A stretch of 64,000 bases of DNA from Maridesulfovibrio ferrireducens (GCF_900101105.1 NZ_FNGA01000003.1:124001-188000), one strand, 5' to 3'. Numbered from the stretch's first letter, positions 1 through 8,287 are shown. The notes: a model not told the origin generated them from the letters alone. Translations and numbers: made by a program.

Positions 1-1389
1 ACACAGCGGCATCAGGATTCCCATGGTTCCGTAAGAAGTACCGGTTGCAAAGGATATGATGGACCCCATTATAAAGATGATGGAAGGCAACAGGAATATC
101 GGGATGGTATCAGATAGGATACTTACCAGATATGCGGCTGTTCCAAGCTCTTTAATTATGCCGGAAAGTGACCAAGCCAGCAGAAGAATTACTGCTGTGA
201 TATTGAGAGATTTAACGCCCTGAACCCATGTGGAAATGGCTTCATCAACTTTTAAGATCTTTTTACCTATGGCAAGTGCAAGCGCGACAATTCCGGCTAC
301 AAGTGCAGCTTGAAATAAAACAACGGAAGCATCAGATGCACCGAAAGCTTCGCGGATTGCAACAAAGCTGGTCGGAGAGTCTTTAAGTATTGAGATAAGT
401 TTCGCGTTATCTCCGTCCATGATTGAATTATATCCATTAAAATAGAATCCTAAGAAAGCCGCTACAATAAGGGTTCCGATAGGAATAATTGCATCCCAAA
501 TGCTGGGAATAATATTTGGATCAGGCTTTAATTCAGTTGCTTCATCTGCAACCATTGGCTTGGCCGTATCAGACAGCACTTTGCCGGTAGTACGGGCGCG
601 ATGCTCGGCTTTATACATAGGGCCGAATTCTCTCATGAACCAGATTGTGGCGAGAATGAAGACCAGAATTAAAATATTGTAAAATCTGTAAGGAACAGTT
701 TCTACGAACACGCCATAAGCATTCAGGTTGTAGCCGATTCCCTGAAGACCATCGCGGATAAGGCCGACTTCATATGCAACCCATGTTGAAATAAGAGCTA
801 TACCTGCGATTGGAGCAGCTGTTGCATCAATAATAAATGCAAGCTTTTCTCTGGATACATTCATTTTGTCTGTGACCGGACGCATTATCGGTCCGACTGT
901 CAGTGAGTTTGCATAGTCATCAAAGAAGATAAGAAGACCAAGCAGCCACGTTACAAACTGTGAGCTTCTTGGGCTTTTTGCCTTTTTAGCGAGAGCATCA
1001 GCAATCGCTTTTGCTCCGCCCATTTTAGAAACGAGCGCGATAAGTCCGCCGATGGCAAGACACTGCAAGATGATACCCGCATTCCACGGGTCAGCGAGGG
1101 ACATAAGAATTTCGTTGGAAAGTCTGAGAAAACCGTCAACAAATCCGTTGTAGACGTTGAATCCTTTGGATTCGAGCATGAATGCCCCTGAGAAAACACC
1201 CAACAGCAATGAAAGAATAACGTTTTTGGTGATAAAAGCTAAAACGATGGCAACGAAAGGCGGAATGAGTGTGAGCATCCCGAATCTAGCCGCATTGACA
1301 GAACCTAAGCTGGAGTCCGCAGCAAGCGCGGGCTGACAAAATAGCAGGACTAAAGTAAACAGTAAAAAAATCCCTCGTAAATATCGCAT
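1..1389 (-). CDS. nhaC: NhaC-family Na+/H+ antiporter (partial, C-terminus outside window)
   Basis: Integral inner-membrane sodium/proton antiporter-like protein. The frame is open from an ATG at 1389 to the window edge, giving 463 residues without the stop. The N-terminus looks like a signal peptide or first helix (hydrophobic run ending QPALA), followed by repeated hydrophobic segments. The family-typical stretch LLIFFDDYANSLTVGP, followed by MRPVTD and the REKLAFIIDATAAP block, lies in the middle, and SFATGTSYGTMGILMPL lies at the visible end. These match the NhaC/NhaC-like antiporter family. The substrate could also be a malate/lactate or amino-acid/cation pair, as in other members, so the exact function is inferred. 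It is divergent from the hemolysin III gene. Confidence 0.82.
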   Translation of the reverse strand, partial: MRYLRGIFLLFTLVLLFCQPALAADSSLGSVNAARFGMLTLIPPFVAIVLAFITKNVILSLLLGVFSGAFMLESKGFNVYNGFVDGFLRLSNEILMSLADPWNAGIILQCLAIGGLIALVSKMGGAKAIADALAKKAKSPRSSQFVTWLLGLLIFFDDYANSLTVGPIMRPVTDKMNVSREKLAFIIDATAAPIAGIALISTWVAYEVGLIRDGLQGIGYNLNAYGVFVETVPYRFYNILILVFILATIWFMREFGPMYKAEHRARTTGKVLSDTAKPMVADEATELKPDPNIIPSIWDAIIPIGTLIVAAFLGFYFNGYNSIMDGDNAKLISILKDSPTSFVAIREAFGASDASVVLFQAALVAGIVALALAIGKKILKVDEAISTWVQGVKSLNITAVILLLAWSLSGIIKELGTAAYLVSILSDTIPIFLLPSIIFIMGSIISFATGTSYGTMGILMPLC

Positions 1390-1653
1390 GCAAGATTTCC
1401 CCTATGAAATTTATTGCCATTTGGTAAAAACGGCGCTGTAGCAATTACAAGATATTTGTTGCAAAAGCAAACTTGTTGGGTTTTAGCTTTGTTTTTAGAA
1501 CTAAAATTACGGAATAATGAAAATATCAATGATAGGTTGTCGTATAGAGGGAATGCTTTCAATCTTCTAATATTGATTGCGTCGTTTTTTTTAAATAGAT
1601 ATTAACAATATAAAGTTTGTTCCAAATTTTTAAAAATCAGGAATAGGTAAGTT

Positions 1654-2307
1654 ATGCTTCGGTATATTCGTGATCCAATGAACGGTTTGACTCATTTTAT
1701 AGGCTTTTGTCTTGCAATAGTTGGATTGAAGATGCTTCTTGATATTTCAATTGATCCTACCAATGTAATGCACGTGGTTACTTTTTCAGTTTTCGGCGTG
1801 GGAATGATTTTGTTGTATCTAGCAAGTACGCTTTATCACTGGCTTCCTCTTTCGGAAAAAGGAATACGTTATTTGCGGAAAATAGATCATAGCATGATCT
1901 TTATTTATATCGCTGCGACTTACACTCCTATTTGTCTTATCGGGCTGAAGGGTGTGTGGGGCTGGTCTATATTCGGCTGTGTATGGGCTATGGCTGTCGG
2001 TGGGATAATTACTAAATTTTTCTGGCTACATGCTCCGCGCTGGCTTTCAACCGGATTTTATCTTGCTATGGGGTGGGCGGCAATTATCGCAATCTGGCCT
2101 CTTATACAGGCTTTGCAGATCGGAGCGTTACTCTGGCTATTGGCTGGCGGAATTTTATATTCCATAGGTGCGGTCATTTATGCTCTTAAACGTCCTGATC
2201 CTTGGCCCGGTATTCTGGGATTTCATGAAATATTTCATCTTTTTGTGATGGCAGGAAGTTTTTGTCATTTCTGGGTCATGTATGAATATCTTTCTCGTAT
2301 GAAATAA
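1654..2307 (+). CDS. trhA: Hemolysin III family (TrhA/PAQR) membrane protein
   Basis: 217-residue polytopic inner-membrane protein of the PAQR/hemolysin III superfamily, whose bacterial members are linked to membrane-energetics homeostasis rather than true hemolysis. About seven hydrophobic segments are visible. The family's metal-site signatures are present: ASTLYH around residues 57-62, an Asp in KIDHSMIF near residue 78, and the C-terminal HEIFH (about 191-195) with a further His in SFCHFW. The length is normal. The start ATG is preceded by an AGGAATAGG-like ribosome site. It appears monocistronic, and the phage-like block begins just downstream. Confidence 0.9.
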   Translation: MLRYIRDPMNGLTHFIGFCLAIVGLKMLLDISIDPTNVMHVVTFSVFGVGMILLYLASTLYHWLPLSEKGIRYLRKIDHSMIFIYIAATYTPICLIGLKGVWGWSIFGCVWAMAVGGIITKFFWLHAPRWLSTGFYLAMGWAAIIAIWPLIQALQIGALLWLLAGGILYSIGAVIYALKRPDPWPGILGFHEIFHLFVMAGSFCHFWVMYEYLSRMK

Positions 2308-2426
2308 TAATAGTTTATTTTATTAGTGTGTTACTGGTTTATATCCTGCCTCATAGTCTTGTCTTATGTCCTTTTTCTCTTAGCCACATCTCCCAAAAGT
2401 TCAAATTAATTTAAAAAAAGTTGCCC

Positions 2427-2458
2427 CCCGGACCTGAGTCGGCTGTTTCATGTCCGGG
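2427..2458 (+). repeat. Dispersed palindromic element, copy A (ahead of head module)
   Basis: 32-nt element with arms CCCGGAC and GTCCGGG around a conserved core containing GAGTCGGCTGTTTCAT. It ends 71 nt before the start codon at 2530. Related copies lie at 8484 and 12517 in the same orientation and at 5441 inverted. Copies A and C also share the following stretch up to TTGTAGGGG. It is either a module-leading regulatory or RNA element or a recombination boundary; the sequence alone does not decide. Confidence 0.75.
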
Positions 2459-2529
2459 CTATTGCATATTCTATGTCTTGTAGGGGGGAGGAACAACACA
2501 TGTTTCCCTCCAAAGGAGGAATAGAACGA

Positions 2530-2868
2530 ATGACAATGGAAGCTGACTTTTTGGAAGATGAACACTTGGAAGCGGAAAGTATTAAAAAAGAGCATCGCAG
2601 ATTAACTGAGCAGTTTCTGGCAGATGTGAAAGCTACTTTCGGTTCACCGCACGGCAAGCGTATTTTTACCTTTTTGCTTGAGCAGGGCGGAGTCAACGCG
2701 GTTCTTTATTCCAAAGATGCAGACATTTATCGGAATGTGGCTGTTCATGATTTTGTAGTTGAAAATGTTCTTGCTCCTGTCGTTACGGCAGATGAGGAAA
2801 TCTATCTTTCAATTATTCGTGAGCGTGCAGAAAAACTGAGGAACGAGGAGGATAAGAAAAATGAGTGA
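2530..2868 (+). CDS. Bbp19-like phage head-module protein
   Basis: 112-residue soluble protein resembling the Bbp19-like domain found in capsid operons of BPP-1/T7-like podoviruses. The recognisable part is FGSPHGKRIFTFLLEQGG followed by an asparagine/tyrosine-containing helical stretch; the virion role of this family is not defined. I chose the ATG at 2530 because a strong AAAGGAGG site lies about 9 nt ahead of it. An in-frame upstream start at 2473 would add 19 poorly conserved residues and overlap the ribosome site. It is the first gene of the head module, and its stop overlaps the next start by 8 nt, so the two are translationally coupled. Confidence 0.75.
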   Translation: MTMEADFLEDEHLEAESIKKEHRRLTEQFLADVKATFGSPHGKRIFTFLLEQGGVNAVLYSKDADIYRNVAVHDFVVENVLAPVVTADEEIYLSIIRERAEKLRNEEDKKNE

Positions 2869-3532
2869 TTACGTTGCACCTGACGAGTCACAAGCGGGAA
2901 CAACCGCTGTAGGTGGTAACGAACAGGCAAAGGAATTGCCATCAATTCTTGGCGGTGATGACGCGGAATATGAGCAGGGTTCGGATCAGGAACCGAGTCA
3001 GAAGCAAGATGAAAATCAGCGAAATCGTGAAGGTGAAAGTAAGGACGGTGAGCCGACCCTTCGTTCTGTCCCGCAAGTTGACCCGGCGGATTATGAAATA
3101 AATTATGGGGAAGGAGTAGAAATACCGTCCCATATTGATAAACATTTTAGAGATTTTGCCCGTGAAAACGGTGTGACCGGCGAAATGGCACAGAAGCTGG
3201 TTGATTTTAATAACAAGCTTGAAGTGGCAAGAAGGCAGGATCACGAACAGCAGATTTATAAGTGGGCGGAGCAGATAAACTCGCTTCCCGGCTGGCAGGG
3301 CAATGCTTTCAGGCAGAATGTGAGTGTTGCAAACAAGGCAATGAAAACTTTTGCCTCACCCGAGCTTGTAAACCTGATCAAAAAATCAGGTTATAATAAT
3401 CACCCTGAGGTTGTTAAAGCGTTTCACGGAATCGGGATGCGCATGTCTGAAGATTCTTATGTGGACAGCCCGAAACCGACCGGAAGGAAGAAAACAATCG
3501 GAGAAATTCTTTATCCTAATCAGCCTGTTTAA
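2861..3532 (+). CDS. Putative podoviral scaffold / capsid assembly protein
   Basis: 223-residue, highly charged protein: an acidic, low-complexity N-terminal half (Gln/Glu/Asp-rich to about residue 75), then helical segments around DYEINYGEGVEIPSHIDKHF and KWAEQINSLPGWQG. Position directly before the major capsid gene and the acidic, helical composition fit the scaffold/assembly proteins of T7-like and BPP-1-like phages. No protease motif is evident. It starts inside the previous gene with a GAGGAGG ribosome site. The assignment rests on synteny and composition; it could instead be another head-assembly factor. Confidence 0.62.
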   Translation: MSDYVAPDESQAGTTAVGGNEQAKELPSILGGDDAEYEQGSDQEPSQKQDENQRNREGESKDGEPTLRSVPQVDPADYEINYGEGVEIPSHIDKHFRDFARENGVTGEMAQKLVDFNNKLEVARRQDHEQQIYKWAEQINSLPGWQGNAFRQNVSVANKAMKTFASPELVNLIKKSGYNNHPEVVKAFHGIGMRMSEDSYVDSPKPTGRKKTIGEILYPNQPV

Positions 3533-3637
3533 TTTTTATTGATAATTGTTCGCTGTCAGCGATTAATTATATATTCTGAACGCTTAAAGCGTCCTTAAAT
3601 TAGAGCCTCCAGAAGGCCGATTTCAAGGAGATTTTTT

Positions 3638-4606
3638 ATGGGAACTATTGGTAACAACGCACTTACTCTTGCAGAATGGTCCACACGTGTTGATCCAAGC
3701 GGCGATGTAGCTGCTGTCGTGGAAACACTTTCACAGACTAACGAAATTCTCGAAGATGCCGCATGGGTTGAAGGTAACCTGCCGACCGGTCACAGAACAA
3801 CCGTTCGTACTGACCTGCCGACCGTAAGCTGGCGCAAGCTTAATTACGGCATTAAACCCAGCAAATCCCGTACAAAACAGGTCGATGATACCTGCGGTAT
3901 GCTCGAGTCTTATGCGGAAATGGACAAGGCGTTGTCTGAACTCAATGGTAATACTTCCACATTCCGTATTTCAGAAGAGCGAGCATTTCTCGAAGCAATG
4001 AATCAGGAATTTGCAGATACTTTTGTCTACGGTGACACTGCGCTTGAACCTGAAAAATATTTGGGACTTTCTCCCCGCTTCAGTAATCTTGAACATGATA
4101 ATGTCGTCAATTTCGGTGGAACAGGTGATAACTGCACTTCCATCTGGATTGTTTGTTGGTCCGATCAGACTGTTCATTTCACCTTCCCTAAAGGAAGCAC
4201 CGGCGGTTTGACTCATAAGGATCTTGGTGAGGTCACTCTCGAAGATGCAAACGGCGGTAAATATCAGGGACTCCGTACCCACTTCAAGTGGACTCCGGGC
4301 CTTGTTGTCCGCGACTGGCGTTATGTAATGCGTGTCGCTTCCATTGATACAACCAATTTCGGCACCGAATCTTTGCGTCATGCGCTGATTCAGGCTCTGA
4401 ACAAAATACCCAACACAAATATGGGTAAAACTGTAATTTATTGCAACCAGACCATCAAAACTCAGCTTGATATTGAAGCCTCCGACAAAAACAATGTCAT
4501 GCTTAAAACTGAGAATTGGGAAGGCAAGCCTGTGACAACCTTCTGGGGCTGTCCGATTCGCAGAGTTGATTCTATTCTCAACACAGAATCTGCAATCATT
4601 GCTTAG
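3638..4606 (+). CDS. Phage major capsid protein (Bbp17-like)
   Basis: 322-residue protein expected to form the icosahedral shell. The opening segment with TLAEWSTRVDPSG, the LPTGHRTTVRTDLPTVSWRKLNYG stretch region and the later GNTSTFRISEERAFLEAMNQ match the major capsid family of BPP-1/T7-like podoviruses. The length fits an HK97-fold capsid without a large propeptide. AAGGAG lies just ahead of the ATG. It is flanked by a scaffold-like gene and a Bbp16-like cement gene, the canonical head order. There is no frameshift or stop, so the gene seems maintained although packaging genes are missing nearby. Confidence 0.85.
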   Translation: MGTIGNNALTLAEWSTRVDPSGDVAAVVETLSQTNEILEDAAWVEGNLPTGHRTTVRTDLPTVSWRKLNYGIKPSKSRTKQVDDTCGMLESYAEMDKALSELNGNTSTFRISEERAFLEAMNQEFADTFVYGDTALEPEKYLGLSPRFSNLEHDNVVNFGGTGDNCTSIWIVCWSDQTVHFTFPKGSTGGLTHKDLGEVTLEDANGGKYQGLRTHFKWTPGLVVRDWRYVMRVASIDTTNFGTESLRHALIQALNKIPNTNMGKTVIYCNQTIKTQLDIEASDKNNVMLKTENWEGKPVTTFWGCPIRRVDSILNTESAIIA

Positions 4607-4655
4607 CTATTGATCCGTTCGGGTTTTAAACTGATAAAATTTTAAGGAGATTCAT

Positions 4656-5048
4656 ATGTATTTGGATAATGAACTTTGTTTTTGCGAAGAACAGGCAATA
4701 ACCGGAAACACCATTTCTGAAAATGTTATTTATGTCGGTGAAGATTGCGGCAGCGGTAACAATGTTAAAATTAAAGTCTTCGTGGATGGTGAAGATTTTG
4801 CGGAGCTCACAGATTTGAGAATCGCGTTGCAGGGATCTGAAAATGACACTTTCGGACTTTATGATACCGTTTTTGAATCCGGTCCAATTCCGGTTGCAAG
4901 CCTGATCAAAGGCTACAGCTTTCCGCTTCCATCGCTTCCTGTGAAACATAAAGCTTATGTCAGGCTTTCTTTCACCGTTGGCGGAAGCGATGCAACTGCC
5001 GGTAAAATCAGCGGTTATGTGATTCTGGATGATCAGACAAACGTGTAG
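4656..5048 (+). CDS. Bbp16-like capsid cement protein
   Basis: 130-residue protein similar to the Bbp16-type capsid cement/decoration proteins that stabilise podovirus heads. Visible family features are the SENVIYVGEDCGSGNNVKI stretch, the GPIPVASLIKGYSFPLP segment and the GKISGYVILD end, consistent with an all-beta jelly-roll-like fold. It lies 49 nt after the major capsid gene with AAGGAG ahead of its ATG, matching the gene order of Bbp-type phages. Confidence 0.72.
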   Translation: MYLDNELCFCEEQAITGNTISENVIYVGEDCGSGNNVKIKVFVDGEDFAELTDLRIALQGSENDTFGLYDTVFESGPIPVASLIKGYSFPLPSLPVKHKAYVRLSFTVGGSDATAGKISGYVILDDQTNV

Positions 5049-5063
5049 CTCAAAGAGATTATT

Positions 5064-5336
5064 TTGAAATATATTTGTAAAGAGAATTGCTACGCAAGGA
5101 ATCCGCAGGGCGTATTTCAGCGCTTTAACAGCGGCGATGAGGCTGATTTCGGTGACGTTATGATCGTTCCTGCTCATTTCAAAAAAGTAGACGGCGGTTC
5201 CGGTAACTCTGCTGACAGCGGCATTAAAAGTGAAAGAGATGAGCTTATAGATAAGCTTAAAGATCTCGGAATAGCTTTTTCTCCGAAAGATAGCGTACCT
5301 AAATTGCGCAAACTGATGAAGGAGGCTGATTTATAG
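5064..5336 (+). CDS. Small head-module protein with SAP/HeH-like C-terminus
   Basis: 90-residue protein starting with TTG, with a weak AAAGAGA ribosome site. The N-terminal half resembles small phage head proteins (FNSGDEADF, then a hydrophobic strand). The C-terminal helices (ERDELIDKLKDLGI, then KLRKLMKEA) look like the HeH/SAP-type helix-extension-helix found at the end of head-completion proteins. It is the last gene of the head module and is followed by an intrinsic terminator. Function is uncertain. Confidence 0.55.
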   Translation: MKYICKENCYARNPQGVFQRFNSGDEADFGDVMIVPAHFKKVDGGSGNSADSGIKSERDELIDKLKDLGIAFSPKDSVPKLRKLMKEADL

Positions 5337-5395
5337 GAAAATTAAAACATAACTACTTTTGCTAGTAGCCTTAAGTTGTTCAGGTAAACCTTTCG

Positions 5396-5424
5396 CCCCC
5401 GGAATTTATTCCGGGGGTTTTTTA
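5396..5424 (+). terminator. Intrinsic terminator after head module
   Basis: Stem CCCCCGGAA / TTCCGGGGG with a 4-nt loop, followed by six T. It closes the head module just before the inverted palindromic element. Confidence 0.85.
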
Positions 5425-5440
5425 TTAATAAAATTATCCA

Positions 5441-5472
5441 GCCGGACATGAATAAGCCGAGTCAGATCCGGC
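5441..5472 (-). repeat. Dispersed palindromic element, inverted copy B
   Basis: On the minus strand this reads GCCGGAT, a core with GACTCGGCTTATTCAT, then GTCCGGC. It is closest to copy C. It sits between the head-module terminator and the point where Rhs coding similarity begins abruptly. It is the only copy not followed by a phage gene in its own orientation. Confidence 0.72.
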
Positions 5473-5490
5473 CCGCTTCACGAAGTCCAT

Positions 5491-6636
5491 TTGCCGGACG
5501 GACGCAGAATCGAATATACCTCTGACCCTCTGGGACGGAGAATTGCTAAATCTATCAATGGTAAAGCTGTTGAAAAATATCTCTGGAAGGATTTGACCAC
5601 GCTAATTGCCGTGACGGATGGCGAAGGATTACACCCAAAAGTATTTTCCTATAACGAAGAAGGCGATCCTGTCAGCATGACTTTTGAAGGACGCACCTTT
5701 TTCTTTGCGACTAATCAAGTCGGCACAATCTTCATGGTTGCGGACGAAAGAGGTTATGATGTAAAGCGGATTATATATGATTCGTTTGGTAATGTATTAC
5801 TCGATAGCGGTGTCAGTCTGGATGTATGCCTCGGATTCGCCGCGGGACTAACAGACAAAGATACTGGACTCGTACATTTGGGATATCGTGAATACGATCC
5901 CGCCATCGGCAGATTCATAACTCCCGACCCAATCGGTTTAGCTGGCGGGGATGTGGATGTTTATGGCTACTGTCTCGATGATCCTATTAATTTTCATGAT
6001 CGGACGGGATTGACTGGGGAAAGTGAAGAAAAGAAAGAAGGAGCTTTTTCAAAAATAATCTCAGGATTACGTAAAGCTTCAACTGCAATCCCGAAAGGAC
6101 TTGAAGGGGCAACGGAAAAAAGCATTAAGGGTATCAAAAAAGCTACTGTCGAAGGTGGAAAAGCTGCGGTAGAAGCTCTTGATAAGGGGGCAGATGCAGC
6201 GGGTGAGGCTGTTGGGAAAACTGTAGATGAATTTAAAAATAATAAAGAATTACGAAAATATACTGAGATAGCTCTCGGGGCAGGGGCGTTGCCTATTGCT
6301 TTAGCTTCAGGAGTAGCTGCCGGCCCTGCTGTTTCGAGTGCAGCGGCATCTGTTGCAACTAAGATAGCTACGACTCCAGGAGCACAAACTGTATTAGGTT
6401 TTGCAAAGGGGCTTAACCCGTTTAGCGGAGAAGCTCCAAAGCCTAGCTCTCTAGCAGAAGCTGCGGGTATGGGGACTCCTCTTCTGATTAAAACGTTAGA
6501 TGAAATGGGAGTTTGGAATAAGATTGGAGATGATTTTAATAAAAATGTACAAAATCGGTATGAAGGGCGATACAATATTGATAAAAATAAAATATTACCT
6601 TCAAGAACCACTGTGACCCAACGAAACTCTAAATAA
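5491..6636 (+). CDS. Truncated Rhs protein: C-terminal core plus toxin-like tip 1
   Basis: Open frame from 5452 (first usable start TTG 5491, 381 residues) encoding only the end of an Rhs/YD-repeat protein. It begins mid-core with LPDGRRIEYTSDPLGRR, ends the core with DPAIGRFITPDPIGLAGG, and then switches to a variable tip. Full-length Rhs proteins are about 1000 residues or more, so the cage-forming N-terminal part is missing and no convincing ribosome site precedes the frame. The tip (from about residue 175) is Lys/Ala-rich with a hydrophobic stretch around ALGAGALPIALASG and no catalytic motif that I recognise. It is probably a silent or remnant cassette rather than an expressed toxin. Confidence 0.72.
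   Translation: MPDGRRIEYTSDPLGRRIAKSINGKAVEKYLWKDLTTLIAVTDGEGLHPKVFSYNEEGDPVSMTFEGRTFFFATNQVGTIFMVADERGYDVKRIIYDSFGNVLLDSGVSLDVCLGFAAGLTDKDTGLVHLGYREYDPAIGRFITPDPIGLAGGDVDVYGYCLDDPINFHDRTGLTGESEEKKEGAFSKIISGLRKASTAIPKGLEGATEKSIKGIKKATVEGGKAAVEALDKGADAAGEAVGKTVDEFKNNKELRKYTEIALGAGALPIALASGVAAGPAVSSAAASVATKIATTPGAQTVLGFAKGLNPFSGEAPKPSSLAEAAGMGTPLLIKTLDEMGVWNKIGDDFNKNVQNRYEGRYNIDKNKILPSRTTVTQRNSK
5899..6009 (+). repeat. Rhs core-junction direct repeat R1
   Basis: First of three roughly 111-nt direct repeats (others at 7166 and 8288) with only scattered mismatches. It encodes IGRFITPDPIGLAGG through NFHDRTG, the conserved junction at which Rhs tips are exchanged. Confidence 0.85.
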
Positions 6637-6715
6637 AATATAATTTTAAAAGCTGCTCTAAGAATTTAAAATATTTTATATAAATTAACTAAACACGTGT
6701 AATGCAGGGAAATAA

Positions 6716-7120
6716 TTGAAAAAAAAAGAACTACCCTTTTTTGCAAGAATTCTGTGGTTCGTGGGGGGCTTTTTAGGGTTATTAATTGCGGCTCCTTGGA
6801 ATGTAAATAGAGTCTTTCATTGGCGTGGAGGTGTTCCTACAACTCCTGGAACCGGATGGATTTTAGCTTTTTTTTGTATTCTCGCTATGGCATATGCGAT
6901 TCGAGGCAACACGACGTTGCCGGGCTTTGCCTACGGCTTATACGAAGACCATATTTGTCCTGAATGTGAACGAGTTTTTCTTAAAGGTGAAAACCCAGAT
7001 AAATCTATGTGTCCAGATTGCAAGATTGTATTGGAACCTTTGAAAGACTTCTATGCACGACATCCAGAATTAAAGGACATCGAGACTAAAAAGCCAAAGT
7101 ACGAAAGCAAAGACAACTAA
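6716..7120 (+). CDS. Small membrane protein with zinc-ribbon-like C-terminus; candidate immunity protein for Rhs tip 1
   Basis: 134 residues with two predicted transmembrane segments (ILWFVGGFLGLLIAAPW near 13-29 and GWILAFFCILAMAYAI near 44-60) and a cytosolic tail carrying two CxxC knuckles (CPEC and CPDC) that could bind zinc. It starts at TTG 6716 with CAGGGA 6 nt ahead. It directly follows the variable Rhs tip, where cognate immunity genes are normally found. Immunity function is inferred from position only; I do not recognise the family. Confidence 0.55.
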   Translation: MKKKELPFFARILWFVGGFLGLLIAAPWNVNRVFHWRGGVPTTPGTGWILAFFCILAMAYAIRGNTTLPGFAYGLYEDHICPECERVFLKGENPDKSMCPDCKIVLEPLKDFYARHPELKDIETKKPKYESKDN

Positions 7121-7129
7121 CCATATCTG

Positions 7130-7157
7130 CCCCGACTTCGGTCGGGGCATCTTTTTT
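7130..7157 (+). terminator. Intrinsic terminator after cassette 1
   Basis: Stem CCCCGAC / GTCGGGG with a TTCG tetraloop, followed by a T-rich run. It separates Rhs cassette 1 from cassette 2. Confidence 0.8.
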
Positions 7158-7165
7158 ATAAAAAT

Positions 7166-7276
7166 CCCGACCATCGGAAGGTTCATAACTCCCGACCCAA
7201 TCGGTTTAGCTGGCGGGGATGTGGATGTTTATGGCTACTGCCTCGATGATCCGATTAATTTTCATGACCGGACGGG
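7166..7276 (+). repeat. Rhs core-junction direct repeat R2
   Basis: Second copy of the Rhs junction repeat. Similarity to R1 begins sharply at the codons for PTIGRF, immediately after the terminator, so only the last 37 or so core residues were duplicated. Confidence 0.85.
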
Positions 7277-7841
7277 GCTGGCTGGGGAGAGTGAGGAGTC
7301 GAAAGAGAATACTGTCAAAAACGAACCTATAAATAGCAAACTTGCTGGTGCTGATCGGGATTATAAGAAAAGAACTCGTAGTAAGAATGAAAGGGAAAAA
7401 AGGAAAGACTCTGAGGAAGAGGATTCTTATCCAATTAAAGAAGTTCGTGCTTATCATGGTAATGGAACCATGGAAGTCTACTCTGAAGATGGACCCAGAG
7501 ATACATACGAATACACTTCAGGACGGCCCGGAAAAAAAGATCAGACCAAAAAAGATGAGGGGCCTATCCCAAGTGGAGAGTATGAATTTGATCCTAAAGA
7601 AACCTCTGAAGTTGAAGGGGCGCATTATTTAGCTCGAAGACTCCTTCGTGGTGACTGGGGGCACGGAAGAATTCCGCTTCACCCTTCAAATAAAACCCAA
7701 ACTCATGGGAGAGACGGTTTCTTTATTCATGGAGGAGATACAAAAGGTTCCGCGGGCTGTATTGATATTGGAGACAAGGATAGGAAATTTTTCAAAAATG
7801 TTAGAAAAACAAAAAATAAAGTAAAAGTAACAGTTCACTAG
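7221..7841 (+). CDS. Orphan Rhs tip 2 with L,D-transpeptidase-like (DUF2778/Tlde1-like) toxin domain
   Basis: 206 residues from GTG 7221; the same frame carries Rhs junction coding sequence back to 7166, so this is an orphan C-terminal cassette without its own Rhs body. After the junction and a Lys/Glu-rich linker, the C-terminal about 120 residues contain PIPSGEYEF, FFIHGGDTKG and SAGCIDIG. The His-Gly and Ser/Cys arrangement is that of L,D-transpeptidase-fold toxins such as Tlde1/DUF2778, which act on peptidoglycan in the periplasm. Function is inferred from this motif set. Expression is doubtful because no clear ribosome site precedes 7221. Confidence 0.65.
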   Translation: MDVYGYCLDDPINFHDRTGLAGESEESKENTVKNEPINSKLAGADRDYKKRTRSKNEREKRKDSEEEDSYPIKEVRAYHGNGTMEVYSEDGPRDTYEYTSGRPGKKDQTKKDEGPIPSGEYEFDPKETSEVEGAHYLARRLLRGDWGHGRIPLHPSNKTQTHGRDGFFIHGGDTKGSAGCIDIGDKDRKFFKNVRKTKNKVKVTVH

Positions 7842-7886
7842 CAATATTGGTAGACCGCATTAGTGCGGTCTACTTTCAGGATAACT

Positions 7887-8246
7887 ATGATGGATATTTT
7901 TTTAGCGTTTATTATAGGCAGTTTAGGCAAATTTTGTGGTTATTTTTTCTTTTTCCACGAAAAAGTTGATTATTTTATAATTATTCCTCTTAGTTGTGTT
8001 GCCGTTTGCATGACAGCTAAAAGACATTACTTGTCTTACCCTACGGCTGCATTGGGGTTTGCCAGCCATGAATATCTGTTCTCCTCAGTGGGGATTTCCA
8101 TGGGACTTATATATCAACAGTATACTTTTATCAGTTTTTTGGGGTCATTCACCATTTACTTAATTCTTTTATGGCTTATTCACTTTAGCCTTATTCTTGG
8201 CACTCGTGGCGTTGCTTTTATTCAAAGTCACGTAAAAAACAGGTAA
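7887..8246 (+). CDS. Small polytopic membrane protein; candidate immunity protein for Rhs tip 2
   Basis: 119 residues, almost entirely hydrophobic, with about four predicted transmembrane helices. The ATG at 7887 has TCAGG 6 nt ahead; a second ATG follows immediately. It sits 45 nt after the L,D-transpeptidase-like tip, the usual place for a cognate immunity gene. A membrane location would suit protection from a periplasmic cell-wall toxin. No family is recognised. Confidence 0.5.
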   Translation: MMDIFLAFIIGSLGKFCGYFFFFHEKVDYFIIIPLSCVAVCMTAKRHYLSYPTAALGFASHEYLFSSVGISMGLIYQQYTFISFLGSFTIYLILLWLIHFSLILGTRGVAFIQSHVKNR

Positions 8247-8287
8247 CATTATTAGTTTTTACTTTCAAAGAATAGTGAGTAAAACGC

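Noticed and set aside
5994-6611. 205-residue open frame antisense to the Rhs tip
   Set aside because: It is an open antisense frame caused by the Lys/Ala-rich coding of the tip; no ribosome site and an implausible Ala/Pro/Ser composition.
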